Both the position numbers and the translations under genes were made by a program. Shown piece after piece: positions 42,329-51,237 of a DNA stretch of 64,000 bases. Positions within the stretch are counted from its first letter, which is position 1. The number at the start of each line of letters is the position of its first letter. The notes under the pieces were generated by a model that did no database searches, was not told the DNA's origin, and worked only from the letters and a program-made list of their open reading frames with translations. The stretch covers positions 5,714,509 to 5,778,508 of the forward strand of contig CP011020.1 in assembly GCA_001023535.1 (NCBI GenBank). Direction: 5' to 3'. Source of the stretch: Pseudomonas chlororaphis. GTDB lineage: Bacteria > Pseudomonadota > Gammaproteobacteria > Pseudomonadales > Pseudomonadaceae.

Positions 42329-43258
42329 TCAACCCAGCGCCGTATCGAGGAACATCATCACCGCAAACCCCATCATCAACCCGAGGGTGGCCGGGGTTTC
42401 GTGACCGTTGCGGTGGGTCTCGGGAATCACTTCATGGGACACCACGAAAATCATCGCCCCCGCTGCCAGCCCGAGGCTGATGGGATACGCGACTGCCACG
42501 CCGGACGACATGCCCAGGCCAATCACCGAGCCCAACGGCTCCATCAGCCCCGACCCGACCGCAATCAGCGCAGCCCGCAGGGTGCTGATACCGGTGACCC
42601 GCAAGGCCATGGCAATGGCCAGGCCTTCGGGGATGTCCTGGAGGGCGATGGCGGTGGTCAGCGGCAGGCCAACCTTGAAATCGCCGTCGGCAAAACTGAC
42701 GCCGATGGCCATGCCTTCAGGCAAGTTGTGCAGCGTGATCGCGAGCACGAACAACCAGACGCGGTTGATGCGTTCGGCCTGAGGGCCGCGTCGACCGCTC
42801 AATTCGTGTTCGTGGGGCACGAAGCGGTCCAGGCCGATCATCAGCGCCACCCCCAGCCCGAGGCCTACCACCACGACAAACGCCGCCAGCAATCGATTGC
42901 CACAGATGACCTGGGCGGCTTCGATCCCCGGCAGGATCAACGAGAAAGAACTGGCGGCGAGCATCATGCCCGCGGCGAAACCCAGCATGATGTCCTGGGT
43001 GCGCGACGAGATGTCCCGCAGCACCACGGCCATCACCGCGCCCAGGGCGGTGGCGGCAAAGCCGGACGTTCCGCCCAGTACTGCGTAGCCCAGGTTGTGT
43101 CGGTCAGCACCGACCAATGCGTTGTAGCCGCTGTAGAGCAACAGCGCGGTGATCACGGCCAGCCCTAGCCAGAAGCTTACCCCCAGCACCAGATTGTTTT
43201 GCACCGGGTCCAGCCAAGTGCGCCAGGGGGAGCGGATCCGGGAGGTGGGCTGGTCCAT
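42329..43258 (-). CDS. ZIP-family divalent metal transporter
   Basis: A 309-aa membrane protein with about eight helices and the two ZIP metal-site motifs ITLHNLPEGMAIGV and ALQDIPEGLAIAMAL, the GufA-like arrangement. A His-rich loop is reduced to PHEHELSGRR. Likely imports Zn, Fe or Mn into the cytoplasm. AAGGA seven bases upstream supports the start. Mn catalase lies directly upstream in the same orientation, which suggests, but does not prove, a Mn link. Confidence 0.9.
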   Translation of the reverse strand: MDQPTSRIRSPWRTWLDPVQNNLVLGVSFWLGLAVITALLLYSGYNALVGADRHNLGYAVLGGTSGFAATALGAVMAVVLRDISSRTQDIMLGFAAGMMLAASSFSLILPGIEAAQVICGNRLLAAFVVVVGLGLGVALMIGLDRFVPHEHELSGRRGPQAERINRVWLFVLAITLHNLPEGMAIGVSFADGDFKVGLPLTTAIALQDIPEGLAIAMALRVTGISTLRAALIAVGSGLMEPLGSVIGLGMSSGVAVAYPISLGLAAGAMIFVVSHEVIPETHRNGHETPATLGLMMGFAVMMFLDTALG

Positions 43259-43367
43259 CGAATGTCCTTACTGGCTCTGGCCAGGCAATGCCTGATCGCT
43301 TCTCCAAACGGTGGGAGCGATCAGGCGTGATGTCCAGGCGAGGGAGCCCTGCCCCCTCGCCAAGTTT

Positions 43368-44249
43368 TTACAGTTTGTCACCTTGCATCCCCGAACCCAA
43401 GTCTGCACCAGTGGTGGGATCGCTTTCAGGGTTGGACATCGTCCGCGCCTTCATATCCATCAGCAAGGCTTCGTCTTTTTTACTCAGCTGTACGCTGGCC
43501 AGGCCATCGCCGCCATCCACGGCCGGCGTGGGGTCTTCGACGAACTCCCAGTCGTCGCCCTGGTTCCATGGGCCGCGTACAGCCGGCTCGCCCTGGGACA
43601 TGTTGAAGTACACGTTGGTGAACTCCGGCATGCCCGGCAATTTACCCTGAGGGAAATTGGGCTGGATGGAATGCAAGGCTTTTTCAAAAGACATCTGGTG
43701 AGCGATTTCCCGAGTCATCAGGAAACCCAGCGCCTCTTTTACGCCTGGATCGTCGGTGACGTTCATCAGCCGTTCATAGACGATTTTCGCCCGGGCCTCG
43801 GCGGCGATGTTGGAGCGCATGTCCGCGGTCGGCTCGCCAATGGTGTCGATGTAGGCTGCGGTCCAGGGCACACCCGCCGAGTTGGTCAGGGGTGAACCGG
43901 CACCATACAAAAGGCTGGTGATATGGGAGTCGTTGCCGGCACCGTTGATATCCCGGTACAACTGCCCTTCCTTTTCCACGCCTTCGGCCATCTGGCCTTT
44001 GGCGCCCTTGTTCAGCATCACGATGATCGAACCGATGATCTCCAGGTGGCTGAGCTCTTCGGTGGCGATGTCCATGAGCAGATCCTTGCGGCCCGGATCA
44101 TCTTCGGACAACGCCTGGGTGAAATACCGCGAGGCGGCCGCCAGTTCACCCTGGGCACCGCCGAATTGTTCGAGCAACAGGTTGGCAAGTCCTGGATTGG
44201 GTTCAGCCACACGTACGGTGTATTGCAGCCGCTTATTATGTAGAAACAT
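43368..44249 (-). CDS. Manganese catalase
   Basis: A 293-aa di-manganese catalase. Ligand segments: LLEQFGGAQGELAAASRYF, MDIATEELSHLEIIG, AEARAKIVYERLM and TREIAHQMSFEKAL, giving the expected Glu/His set. Breaks down hydrogen peroxide without haem. GAGGAG upstream supports the ATG at 44249. An imperfect inverted repeat (43337-43361) just after the stop may be a relic REP. Neighbours with stress roles (KGG protein, DUF892) suggest stationary-phase or desiccation expression. Confidence 0.93.
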   Translation of the reverse strand: MFLHNKRLQYTVRVAEPNPGLANLLLEQFGGAQGELAAASRYFTQALSEDDPGRKDLLMDIATEELSHLEIIGSIIVMLNKGAKGQMAEGVEKEGQLYRDINGAGNDSHITSLLYGAGSPLTNSAGVPWTAAYIDTIGEPTADMRSNIAAEARAKIVYERLMNVTDDPGVKEALGFLMTREIAHQMSFEKALHSIQPNFPQGKLPGMPEFTNVYFNMSQGEPAVRGPWNQGDDWEFVEDPTPAVDGGDGLASVQLSKKDEALLMDMKARTMSNPESDPTTGADLGSGMQGDKL

Positions 44250-44502
44250 GATTGAAACTCCTCATCAAGGCACACAAACGCGAGAGCACTGCCAGAAAAG
44301 CAATGCCCTCAAGTTTCTGAAAAAGTTAAATGAATAAAATTTGTTTTTTATTCGACAAACAAGACGAATGGCCCATCACCCCCGCTGGGAGACGGCAGGT
44401 AATTTAATCAATGAAACATCCGACTTGAATGCCAACGCTCAACCAATGAACATGAACGGCCCAGACCCCGTATCTCGGCACAGGCCGGCGAAGTCATGGA
44501 AG

Positions 44503-44814
44503 TTACGAGGTGCGTCCACCACCGCGGCTGTTTTCACCGCCTTTGCGACCGGCCTCGGATGCCTTCTCCCGGTCATTGGCAAAGTTGCCACCGGAGGCTT
44601 GCCCGCCCTTGCGGCCCGCCTCGGCTGCGCGCTGCGGGTCATTGGCGAAATTGCCGCCGGAGGCCCGTCCGCCCTTGCGCCCGGCCTCAGATGCACGGCC
44701 CGGGTCGTTGGCGAAATTGCCGCCGGAGGCCTGTCCACCTTTCTTCCCGGCTTCCGATGCCTTCTCACGATCGTTAGCGAAATTGCCAGGGTTTTTATTT
44801 CCTGTGTTAGCCAT
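44503..44814 (-). CDS. KGG-repeat stress protein (Con-10/YmdF type)
   Basis: A 103-aa hydrophilic, Gly-rich protein made of four near-identical repeats of about 22 residues: GGNFANDREKASEAGKKGGQAS and variants. Each contains the stress-protein KGG motif. Such proteins are disordered and induced by general stress or in stationary phase. GAGGTGA six bases upstream points to the ATG at 44814 rather than the GTG three codons earlier. The repeats are also visible at DNA level (66-bp periodicity). Confidence 0.9.
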   Translation of the reverse strand: MANTGNKNPGNFANDREKASEAGKKGGQASGGNFANDPGRASEAGRKGGRASGGNFANDPQRAAEAGRKGGQASGGNFANDREKASEAGRKGGENSRGGGRTS

Positions 44815-45275
44815 TTCATTCACCTCGTTAGTTGATGTAACGAACCTTCGATGGCTCGTCTTATTCGGAAAATCCGACGCCTCGAAGGTTTGAACAAAAA
44901 CCGCCAGCGGCGACGAACGGTCAATTGACCGTTTGTTTTAATTACGCAGCGTCATTCATATAACAACGAACTATCAAACAAGCGGCGGATGATAAATAAC
45001 TTCAACGCCGCCTGCGCAGCGGTACACCCGCTATTGATCGTCCACAAAAAACAGTGCGTGTCTTTCCACGCTGTCCGCCAAAGGCCGGATGACGCCGGCA
45101 CCCCACTGCACCGGTTTCGTCACCCTGGCCTCGCGCCGTTCCAGGAAGCCAAAACTCGCGGGCTGCCGGCGTTATCCTGCACCACCGCACTGACCGGCTT
45201 GCGGCGTCCGGATACCCTGTCGCCGATATCCGGATTTAGAGATAGTCACGGTGAAACAATGGAACGGCGGTGCCC
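44815..45275. promoter_or_regulatory. 461-bp gene-free region with an 18-bp palindrome
   Basis: Upstream of the KGG gene. Contains the perfect palindrome AACGGTCAATTGACCGTT (44916-44933), a repressor-type operator candidate about 100 bp from the start, and an imperfect repeat CGAACCTTCGA / TCGAAGGTTTG (near 44842 and 44882). No coding frame with a ribosome site was found. Confidence 0.4.
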
Positions 45276-45548
45276 TCAGGAAGACCCCACCAACAACTGG
45301 ACCTCCAGGTTCGCTGCCGCCACACCGTGGTTGGCGACGTACACGTCGGCGGTCCAGCCCTTGGTCAGGTTGTGATAGGCCTGGGTGCCCAAGGCCGTGC
45401 CGCTGCCCCATTCCAGGATGTCGCCAATGTCGATATCACTGGCAGAACGCAGTTCGAGTACGGTGTGACCGTCCTCCTGCGCCACGTACACACCGACCAT
45501 TGCGCTCTGTCGATTGATGGCCCGTACTTCACCTGTGGTCTGCTTCAT
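45276..45548 (-). CDS. Conserved hypothetical protein
   Basis: A 90-aa soluble beta-rich protein beginning MKQTTGEVRAINRQSAMVGVYVAQEDGHTVLEL. AAGGG eight bases before the ATG at 45548 rules out 66 upstream codons. No motif recognised; the G-D-I-L-E-W-G segment suggests a small barrel. It lies 58 bp downstream of the DUF892 gene on the same strand. Confidence 0.75.
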   Translation of the reverse strand: MKQTTGEVRAINRQSAMVGVYVAQEDGHTVLELRSASDIDIGDILEWGSGTALGTQAYHNLTKGWTADVYVANHGVAAANLEVQLLVGSS

Positions 45549-45606
45549 ACGTTTGCCCTTCTCGGCAGCTTCAACAGCGACCGACACCGGCCGGTCGCTG
45601 CTTACC

Positions 45607-46116
45607 TCAGCGCTTGGCTTCGGTGTGGGGATTGTCCGAACGTTCCAGAAACGCCTGCGTGATCTGTGGCAAATGGTCACGCAGCCACTCGGCCATGGCG
45701 ATTTCCTGCGGCAGGATCTGCTCGCAAGCTCGCTGCGTTTCCACATCGCCGGCCACTTTCGCGGCCTCGATCAGCACGGTATAGGAAGCGATTTCGAGGT
45801 TCTCAAAGACGTAACCGCTCATGGCGCCCTTGACCACTTCGTCGCTCATGGTCATGCCGCCCACCGCCTGGCCGAAGGCCATGAGCTTGCCAGCCAGATC
45901 CTTGAGCGTCGATGTGCTGCCGCCCAGGCGCTCGATGCATTGCTCCACCAGCTTCTGCTGACCCAGGGTTTCTTGCAGATGCTCCTCGATTCGCGCCTTC
46001 AGCACCGGATAATGTTCGAGACGTTCGGCCTGGGCCTTGAGCATCTTTTCCGCCTGCTGCTCCATGGCATGGGCGTCCTTGAGCCAATCCAACAGGTTCT
46101 CTTTTGGCGTTGCCAT
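45607..46116 (-). CDS. DUF892 (YciF-like) ferritin-fold protein
   Basis: A 169-aa four-helix protein: ENLLDWLKDAHAMEQQAEKMLKAQAERL, then IEEHLQETLGQQKLVEQCIERLG and ENLEIASYTVLIEAAKVAGD, with Glu/His pairs in ferritin-like positions as in YciE/YciF. Osmotic and general-stress associated. AGGAG precedes the ATG at 46116. Confidence 0.9.
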   Translation of the reverse strand: MATPKENLLDWLKDAHAMEQQAEKMLKAQAERLEHYPVLKARIEEHLQETLGQQKLVEQCIERLGGSTSTLKDLAGKLMAFGQAVGGMTMSDEVVKGAMSGYVFENLEIASYTVLIEAAKVAGDVETQRACEQILPQEIAMAEWLRDHLPQITQAFLERSDNPHTEAKR

Positions 46117-46307
46117 TTCTTTCTCCTTTAGCCGTGGTCGACACTGCCGCGCAGCGCGACGGTTCTGAAGTACCGCACATAAAAATGGATAGCGCGGCGT
46201 CGGGGAAAGTTTGAAAAGACCGCGAGACAGGGCGACGAAAGGCGCCGCAAGCGCTCCCGCGCGTTGGAATGCTAACCTCAACCGCTCCAGGCCAACGGAG
46301 ACCTCCC

Positions 46308-47147
46308 ATGCCCGACGACCTTCACCTCGAACCGCTCGATCGATTGCTGGCGCACATGAGCGGACGCCGTTTCCTGGTGCTCACCGGTGCGGGCATCAGC
46401 ACGCCGTCCGGCATCCCCGACTACCGCGACAGCGAAGGTGTGCGACGGGGGCGACAGCCGATGATGTACCAGGAGTTCCTCGCCCAGGCCGACGCCCGTC
46501 GGCGCTATTGGGCGCGGGCGATGCTCGGCTGGCCACGGGTGCGCCAGGCCAGGCCGAACGCAGCCCACGAGGCCCTGGCCCAATTGCAGGCTCAACAGCG
46601 CATCACCGGGCTGATCACGCAGAATGTCGACACGCTGCATGACCAGGCCGGTAGCCACGACGTCATCGAACTCCACGGCAGCCTGCACCGGGTGTTGTGC
46701 CTGGATTGCAACCAACGCAGCGAGCGACAGCAGATCCAGCAATTGATGGAAGCGCAAAACCCCTACCTGGCCGGCGTCGATGCGGTCCAGGCGCCCGATG
46801 GCGACACGCTGCTGGACCCGGCCTTCGAGGCGCGCTTCCAGGTGCCCTATTGCCCCCATTGCAACGGCAACCGGTTGAAACCCGACGTCGTGTTCTTTGG
46901 CGAGAACGTCGCCCCGCAAACCGCCGCACGCGCCAGTCAGGCCGTGGAGGCCGCGGACGGCCTGCTGGTGGTGGGCTCGTCACTGATGGCCTACTCGGCG
47001 TTTCGTCTGTGCCGCAGCATCAAGGATCAGGGCAAGCCCCTGCTGGCGATCAACCGGGGCAAGACCCGCGCCGACGAATTGCTCGATCTGAAACTGGAGG
47101 AGCCGTGCGAGGCGCTGTTGCCGTTGCTGGCCCGCACGCTCACCTGA
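46308..47147 (+). CDS. Sir2-family NAD-dependent deacylase
   Basis: A 279-aa sirtuin. NAD motif VLTGAGISTPSGIPDYRD, TQNVDTLHDQAG, catalytic His123 in ELHGSL, structural Zn Cys131/Cys134 (CLDC) and Cys182/Cys185 (CPHC), VVFFGENV and VVGSSLMAYSAF. Removes acyl groups from lysines using NAD. GGAGA precedes the ATG at 46308. Single gene divergent from DUF892; a REP doublet follows. Confidence 0.93.
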   Translation: MPDDLHLEPLDRLLAHMSGRRFLVLTGAGISTPSGIPDYRDSEGVRRGRQPMMYQEFLAQADARRRYWARAMLGWPRVRQARPNAAHEALAQLQAQQRITGLITQNVDTLHDQAGSHDVIELHGSLHRVLCLDCNQRSERQQIQQLMEAQNPYLAGVDAVQAPDGDTLLDPAFEARFQVPYCPHCNGNRLKPDVVFFGENVAPQTAARASQAVEAADGLLVVGSSLMAYSAFRLCRSIKDQGKPLLAINRGKTRADELLDLKLEEPCEALLPLLARTLT

Positions 47148-47158
47148 TCACCCAAACC

Positions 47159-47250
47159 CTGTGGGAGCGAGCTTGCTCGCGAAGGCGGACTGTCAGCCGA
47201 CATCGATGTTGAATGCGCCAGCGTCTTCGCGAGCAAGCCCGCTCCCACAG
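47159..47250. repeat. REP doublet overlapping the 3' end of dhcR
   Basis: CTGTGGGAGCGAGCTTGCTC at the left and an inverted copy at the right. The right half lies inside the dhcR coding frame. Confidence 0.85.
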
Positions 47251-48140
47251 GGCTGAGTGGCCAACTCCTGGTCCTTGAAGGTATCGAACAGCGCCTGGGC
47301 CGCCGCCGACAGTTCATGCCCAGGCTTGGTCAGCACACCGATGGCCCGCTCCACCACCGGATCGCTCAAGATGATGCAACGGGCACCCAGCTCGTGCATC
47401 TGGCCGACACACAGCGCCGGCACCGCGCTCACCCCCAGGCCACTGGCGACCATCCGTCCGACCGTCGCCAGTTGATGGCTCTCGAACTCCACCGGCAGCT
47501 TCATGCCCCGCGCCTGCAAGTGCTCTTCCAGCATCACACGGACGGTGGACGGCCGTTGCAGGGTGATGAACGGCTGTTCGAGCAAGGTCTTCCAATCGAC
47601 GTCACGGCGCTGGGCGAGCGCTGAATCCTGCGGCACCACCGCGACGAAACGATCGAGGTACAACGGCGTGAACGCCAGCGACGAACCTTGCAGCGGCTCG
47701 AACGCCACGCCCAGTTCGACATGCCGATCGCGGACCATTTCCAGCACCTGCTCGTTGATCACGTCGTTGACCGTGACATTGACATTCGGATAGCGGGCGC
47801 GGAAGGTCTTGAGGATCGGTGGCAACAGGTTGCCGGCGAACGAGGGCATCGCCGCCAGTGTTACCCGGCCCCGCTGCAAGGTGAAGCGCTGGCGCATTTC
47901 ATCCTCGGCGTTGTCCCAGTCCGCCACCAGCCGGCGCGCCAGTGGTAACAGGGATTCACCTTCGGGCGTCAGCGCAACGTTACGAGTATTGCGGCTGAAC
48001 AGGCGCCCGCCCAGGCCTTCTTCCAAGGCCTTGATGGTCAGGCTCAAGGCCGACTGGGACAGGTGCAAACGCTCGCCCGCCACGGCAAAGCTCAGGCTCT
48101 GGGCCACGGCGAGGAAGGCGCGGATCTGCTTGAGGGTCAT
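47193..48140 (-). CDS. dhcR: LysR-family regulator of the dhc operon
   Basis: A 315-aa LysR protein: HTH MTLKQIRAFLAVAQSLSFAVAGERLHLSQSALSLTIKALEE and a normal effector domain. The last about 18 residues (PCGSGLAREDAGAFNIDVG) are the translation of a REP element, and the stop codon lies between the two REP halves; the natural C-terminus was probably near residue 297. It is divergent from dhcA, the same layout as PA1998-PA2001 of P. aeruginosa, whose regulator responds to carnitine catabolism. Symbol assigned by synteny from memory. Confidence 0.82.
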   Translation of the reverse strand: MTLKQIRAFLAVAQSLSFAVAGERLHLSQSALSLTIKALEEGLGGRLFSRNTRNVALTPEGESLLPLARRLVADWDNAEDEMRQRFTLQRGRVTLAAMPSFAGNLLPPILKTFRARYPNVNVTVNDVINEQVLEMVRDRHVELGVAFEPLQGSSLAFTPLYLDRFVAVVPQDSALAQRRDVDWKTLLEQPFITLQRPSTVRVMLEEHLQARGMKLPVEFESHQLATVGRMVASGLGVSAVPALCVGQMHELGARCIILSDPVVERAIGVLTKPGHELSAAAQALFDTFKDQELATQPCGSGLAREDAGAFNIDVG

Positions 48141-48202
48141 GGGGATCGCTTCGCTCCAGCGGCAAGCCGTAAGTTTCGAGCCGCAAGTGGACGGCGGCGA
48201 CT

Positions 48203-48218
48203 ATTGAGATTTATCAAT
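48203..48218. promoter_or_regulatory. LysR-type binding site in the dhcR-dhcA region
   Basis: ATTGAGATTTATCAAT: 5-bp arms with a 6-bp centre, containing T-N11-A, about 90 bp before dhcA and 60 bp before dhcR. Confidence 0.55.
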
Positions 48219-48308
48219 TAATCCAACCTAAAAATCAACTTAACAAATATATGACTTGGCGCAACACTGCACTTCATTGCGACCCCATCAAGAATAAAAG
48301 AGGTGTCT

Positions 48309-49007
48309 ATGGCAGGTTTCGACAAACGCGTGAGCTCCTATGAGCAAGCCCTGGAAGGCCTGAAGGACGGCATGACCGTCATCGCCGGCGGCTTCGGCCT
48401 CTGCGGCATCCCGGAAAACCTGATCGCCGAGATCAAACGCAAGGGCATCCGCGACCTCACCGTCGTCTCCAACAACTGCGGCGTCGATGGTTTCGGCCTG
48501 GGCGTGCTGTTGGAAGACCGGCAGATCCGCAAGGTGATCGCCTCCTACGTGGGCGAAAACGCCCTTTTCGAGCAGCAACTGCTCAGTGGCGAAATCGAAG
48601 TCCAGCTCACCCCCCAGGGCACCCTCGCGGAAAAAATGCGCGCCGGCGGCGCAGGCATCCCGGCCTTCTTCACCGCCACCGGCGTCGGCACGCCAGTGGC
48701 CGAAGGCAAGGAAGTACGCGAATTCCATGGCCGCCAATACCTGATGGAAGAGTCCATCACGGGCGACTTCGCCATCGTCAAGGGCTGGAAAGCCGACCAT
48801 TTCGGTAACGTGGTCTACCGCCACACGGCGCAGAACTTCAACCCGCTGGCGGCCACGGCCGGCAAGATCACCGTGGTGGAAGTCGAGGAAATCGTCGAGC
48901 CCGGCGAGCTGGACCCGACGCAGATCCATACCCCCGGCATCTACGTCGACCGGATCATTTGCGGCACGTTCGAAAAGCGCATCGAACAGCGCACCGTACG
49001 CAAATAA
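48309..49007 (+). CDS. dhcA: 3-oxoacid CoA-transferase subunit A (dehydrocarnitine CoA-transferase)
   Basis: A 232-aa family I CoA-transferase alpha subunit: [60 protein letters not shown] is best placed for the ATG at 48309 (a GTG two codons earlier also fits). With DhcB it moves CoA from succinyl- or acetyl-CoA to a 3-oxoacid; in P. aeruginosa the orthologous pair acts on dehydrocarnitine. Neighbouring thiolase and LysR genes support the assignment. Confidence 0.9.
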   Translation: MAGFDKRVSSYEQALEGLKDGMTVIAGGFGLCGIPENLIAEIKRKGIRDLTVVSNNCGVDGFGLGVLLEDRQIRKVIASYVGENALFEQQLLSGEIEVQLTPQGTLAEKMRAGGAGIPAFFTATGVGTPVAEGKEVREFHGRQYLMEESITGDFAIVKGWKADHFGNVVYRHTAQNFNPLAATAGKITVVEVEEIVEPGELDPTQIHTPGIYVDRIICGTFEKRIEQRTVRK

Positions 49008-49043
49008 TCCCCTGCCCTGCGGCCCGAATGAAGGAATAACAAC

Positions 49044-49709
49044 ATGGCACTTTCCCGCGAACAAATGGCTCAACGCGTCGCCCGCGAAATGCAGGACGGC
49101 TACTACGTGAACCTGGGCATCGGCATTCCCACCCTGGTCGCCAACTACATCCCCGAAGGCATGGAAGTCATGCTGCAATCGGAAAACGGCTTGCTCGGCA
49201 TGGGCGCTTTCCCTACCGAAGCCGAAGTCGACGCCGACATGATCAACGCCGGCAAGCAGACCGTCACCGCGCGCATCGGCGCCTCGATCTTCTCTTCGGC
49301 CGAATCGTTTGCGATGATCCGCGGCGGCCACATCGACCTGACCGTGCTCGGTGCGTTCGAGGTGGACGTCGAAGGCAACATTGCCTCGTGGATGATCCCC
49401 GGCAAGCTGGTCAAGGGCATGGGTGGTGCGATGGACCTGGTGGCCGGTGCCGAGAACATCATCGTGACCATGACCCATGCGTCCAAGGACGGCGAGTCGA
49501 AACTGCTGCCCCGTTGCAGCCTGCCGCTGACCGGTGCCGGCTGCATCAAGCGCGTGCTGACCGACCTGGCCTACCTGGAAATCCAGGACGGCGCCTTCAT
49601 CCTGAAAGAACGCGCCCCGGGCGTCAGCGTCGAGGAAATCGTCACCAAGACCGCCGGCAAACTGATCGTGCCGGACCACGTCCCTGAAATGCAGTTCGCT
49701 GCCCAGTGA
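49044..49709 (+). CDS. dhcB: 3-oxoacid CoA-transferase subunit B
   Basis: A 221-aa beta subunit with the catalytic Glu47 in [11 protein letters not shown] and [16 protein letters not shown] at the N-terminus. GAAGGAA precedes the ATG, 36 bp after dhcA. Forms the heteromeric transferase with DhcA. Confidence 0.93.
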   Translation: MALSREQMAQRVAREMQDGYYVNLGIGIPTLVANYIPEGMEVMLQSENGLLGMGAFPTEAEVDADMINAGKQTVTARIGASIFSSAESFAMIRGGHIDLTVLGAFEVDVEGNIASWMIPGKLVKGMGGAMDLVAGAENIIVTMTHASKDGESKLLPRCSLPLTGAGCIKRVLTDLAYLEIQDGAFILKERAPGVSVEEIVTKTAGKLIVPDHVPEMQFAAQ

Positions 49710-49720
49710 GGAGAGATTCG

Positions 49721-50902
49721 ATGCAAGAAGTCGTGATTGTCGCCGCTACCCGTACCGCCATCGGCAGCTTCCAGGGTTCGCTGGCCTCCATTCCTGCGCC
49801 GGAACTCGGCGCCGCGGTGATCCGGCGCCTGCTGGAGCAGACCGGCCTGTCCGGCGAGCAGGTGGACGAAGTCATCCTCGGCCAGGTGCTGACCGCAGGC
49901 TCCGGACAAAACCCGGCCCGCCAGGCGTCGATCCTCGCCGGCCTGCCCCACGCGGTGCCGGCGCTGACCCTGAATAAAGTCTGCGGCTCGGGGCTCAAGG
50001 CCCTGCACCTCGGTGCCCAGGCGATACGCTGTGGCGACGCCGAGGTGATCATCGCCGGCGGCATGGAGAACATGAGCCTGGCGCCCTACGTGCTCCCGGC
50101 CGCCCGCACCGGCCTGCGCATGGGCCACGCGAAAATGATCGACAGCATGATCACCGATGGCTTGTGGGATGCCTTCAACGACTACCACATGGGCATCACC
50201 GCCGAAAACCTGGTGGACAAATACGGCATCAGTCGCCAGGAGCAGGACGCCTTTGCCGCCGCGTCCCAACAGAAAGCCGTCGCGGCCATCGAGGCCGGTC
50301 GGTTTGCCGATGAGATCACGCCGATCCTGATTCCCCAGCGCAAAGGCGACCCGGTGGCCTTCGCCACCGATGAACAACCGCGTGCCGGCACGACCGCCGA
50401 ATCCCTGGGCAAGCTCAAGCCGGCCTTCAAGAAGGACGGCAGCGTCACCGCCGGCAACGCCTCGTCGCTCAATGACGGCGCCGCCGCAGTCGTGTTGATG
50501 AGCGCTGAAAAAGCCAAGGCGCTGGGACTGCCGGTGCTGGCGAAAATCAGTGCCTATGCCAATGCGGGCGTCGACCCGGCCATCATGGGCATCGGCCCGG
50601 TCTCGGCCACCCGCCGCTGCCTGGACAAGGCCGGCTGGTCGCTGGAGCAACTGGACCTGATCGAAGCCAACGAGGCCTTCGCCGCCCAGTCGCTGGCCGT
50701 GACCCGGGAACTGGAATGGGACCTGGCCAAGGTCAACGTCAACGGTGGCGCCATTGCCCTGGGCCACCCTATCGGTGCATCCGGGTGCCGGGTGCTGGTG
50801 TCGCTGCTGCATGAAATGATCAAGCGCGACGCCAAGAAAGGCCTCGCGACCCTGTGCATCGGCGGCGGCCAGGGCGTTGCCCTGGCGCTTGAGCGAGCCT
50901 AG
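49721..50902 (+). CDS. atoB: Acetyl-CoA acetyltransferase (thiolase)
   Basis: A 393-aa biosynthetic/degradative thiolase: acyl-accepting Cys88 in [39 protein letters not shown] with the catalytic His, and CIGGGQG with the second Cys. Splits acetoacetyl-CoA formed by the CoA-transferase into two acetyl-CoA. AGGAG precedes the ATG at 49721, 11 bp after dhcB; an earlier in-frame ATG overlaps dhcB and lacks a ribosome site. Confidence 0.94.
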   Translation: MQEVVIVAATRTAIGSFQGSLASIPAPELGAAVIRRLLEQTGLSGEQVDEVILGQVLTAGSGQNPARQASILAGLPHAVPALTLNKVCGSGLKALHLGAQAIRCGDAEVIIAGGMENMSLAPYVLPAARTGLRMGHAKMIDSMITDGLWDAFNDYHMGITAENLVDKYGISRQEQDAFAAASQQKAVAAIEAGRFADEITPILIPQRKGDPVAFATDEQPRAGTTAESLGKLKPAFKKDGSVTAGNASSLNDGAAAVVLMSAEKAKALGLPVLAKISAYANAGVDPAIMGIGPVSATRRCLDKAGWSLEQLDLIEANEAFAAQSLAVTRELEWDLAKVNVNGGAIALGHPIGASGCRVLVSLLHEMIKRDAKKGLATLCIGGGQGVALALERA

Positions 50903-50965
50903 TCACACCCGGTTCAACGGTGGCTGCGCGGACCCACGAACATCCGCGCCGCGACCGACAACACC

Positions 50966-50998
50966 ACCGGCACAACCTCGGTTGCGCCGGTTTTTTTT
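50966..50998 (+). terminator. Rho-independent terminator after atoB
   Basis: ACCGGC-A-CAACC / GGTTG-C-GCCGGT stem with a 2-nt loop followed by eight T. Confidence 0.85.
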
Positions 50999-51030
50999 GC
51001 CCGTGTGTTTAGCGGGATACTTGCCGGCCC

Positions 51031-51190
51031 CATCGCGAGCAAGCTCGCTCCCACAAGGGAATCTGTGGCGGGCACACCTCTCCAGTCCACAAAACAACAC
51101 TGTGAGAGCGGGCTTGCCCGCGAAGGCGGTGGGTCAGTTTGCTCCGGTGCTGGATGGACCATCGCTTTCGCGAGCAAGCCCGCTCCCACA
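51031..51190. repeat. REP cluster (one single, one doublet) with duplicated flank
   Basis: A single REP (51031-51055) and a doublet (51101-51190). After each comes a near-copy of GGATCTGTGGTGGGCACACC and TCTCCAGTC (51056-51087 and 51191-51222), so a unit of about 135 bp was duplicated. Confidence 0.75.
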
Positions 51191-51237
51191 AGGGGATCTG
51201 TGGTGGGCACACCTCTCCAGTCTCCCGCAAGGGGATC

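Noticed and set aside
41275..42480. Long open frame of about 400 codons across the REP array, with repeated GSELARE/ERACSRKRS-like peptides
   Set aside because: It is the translation of six 132-bp REP units; the period is divisible by three, so the frame stays open by structure, and there is no ribosome site or domain.
44989..45275. Possible small genes on either strand between the KGG gene and the 90-aa gene
   Set aside because: Frames are short, overlap each other and have no ribosome sites.
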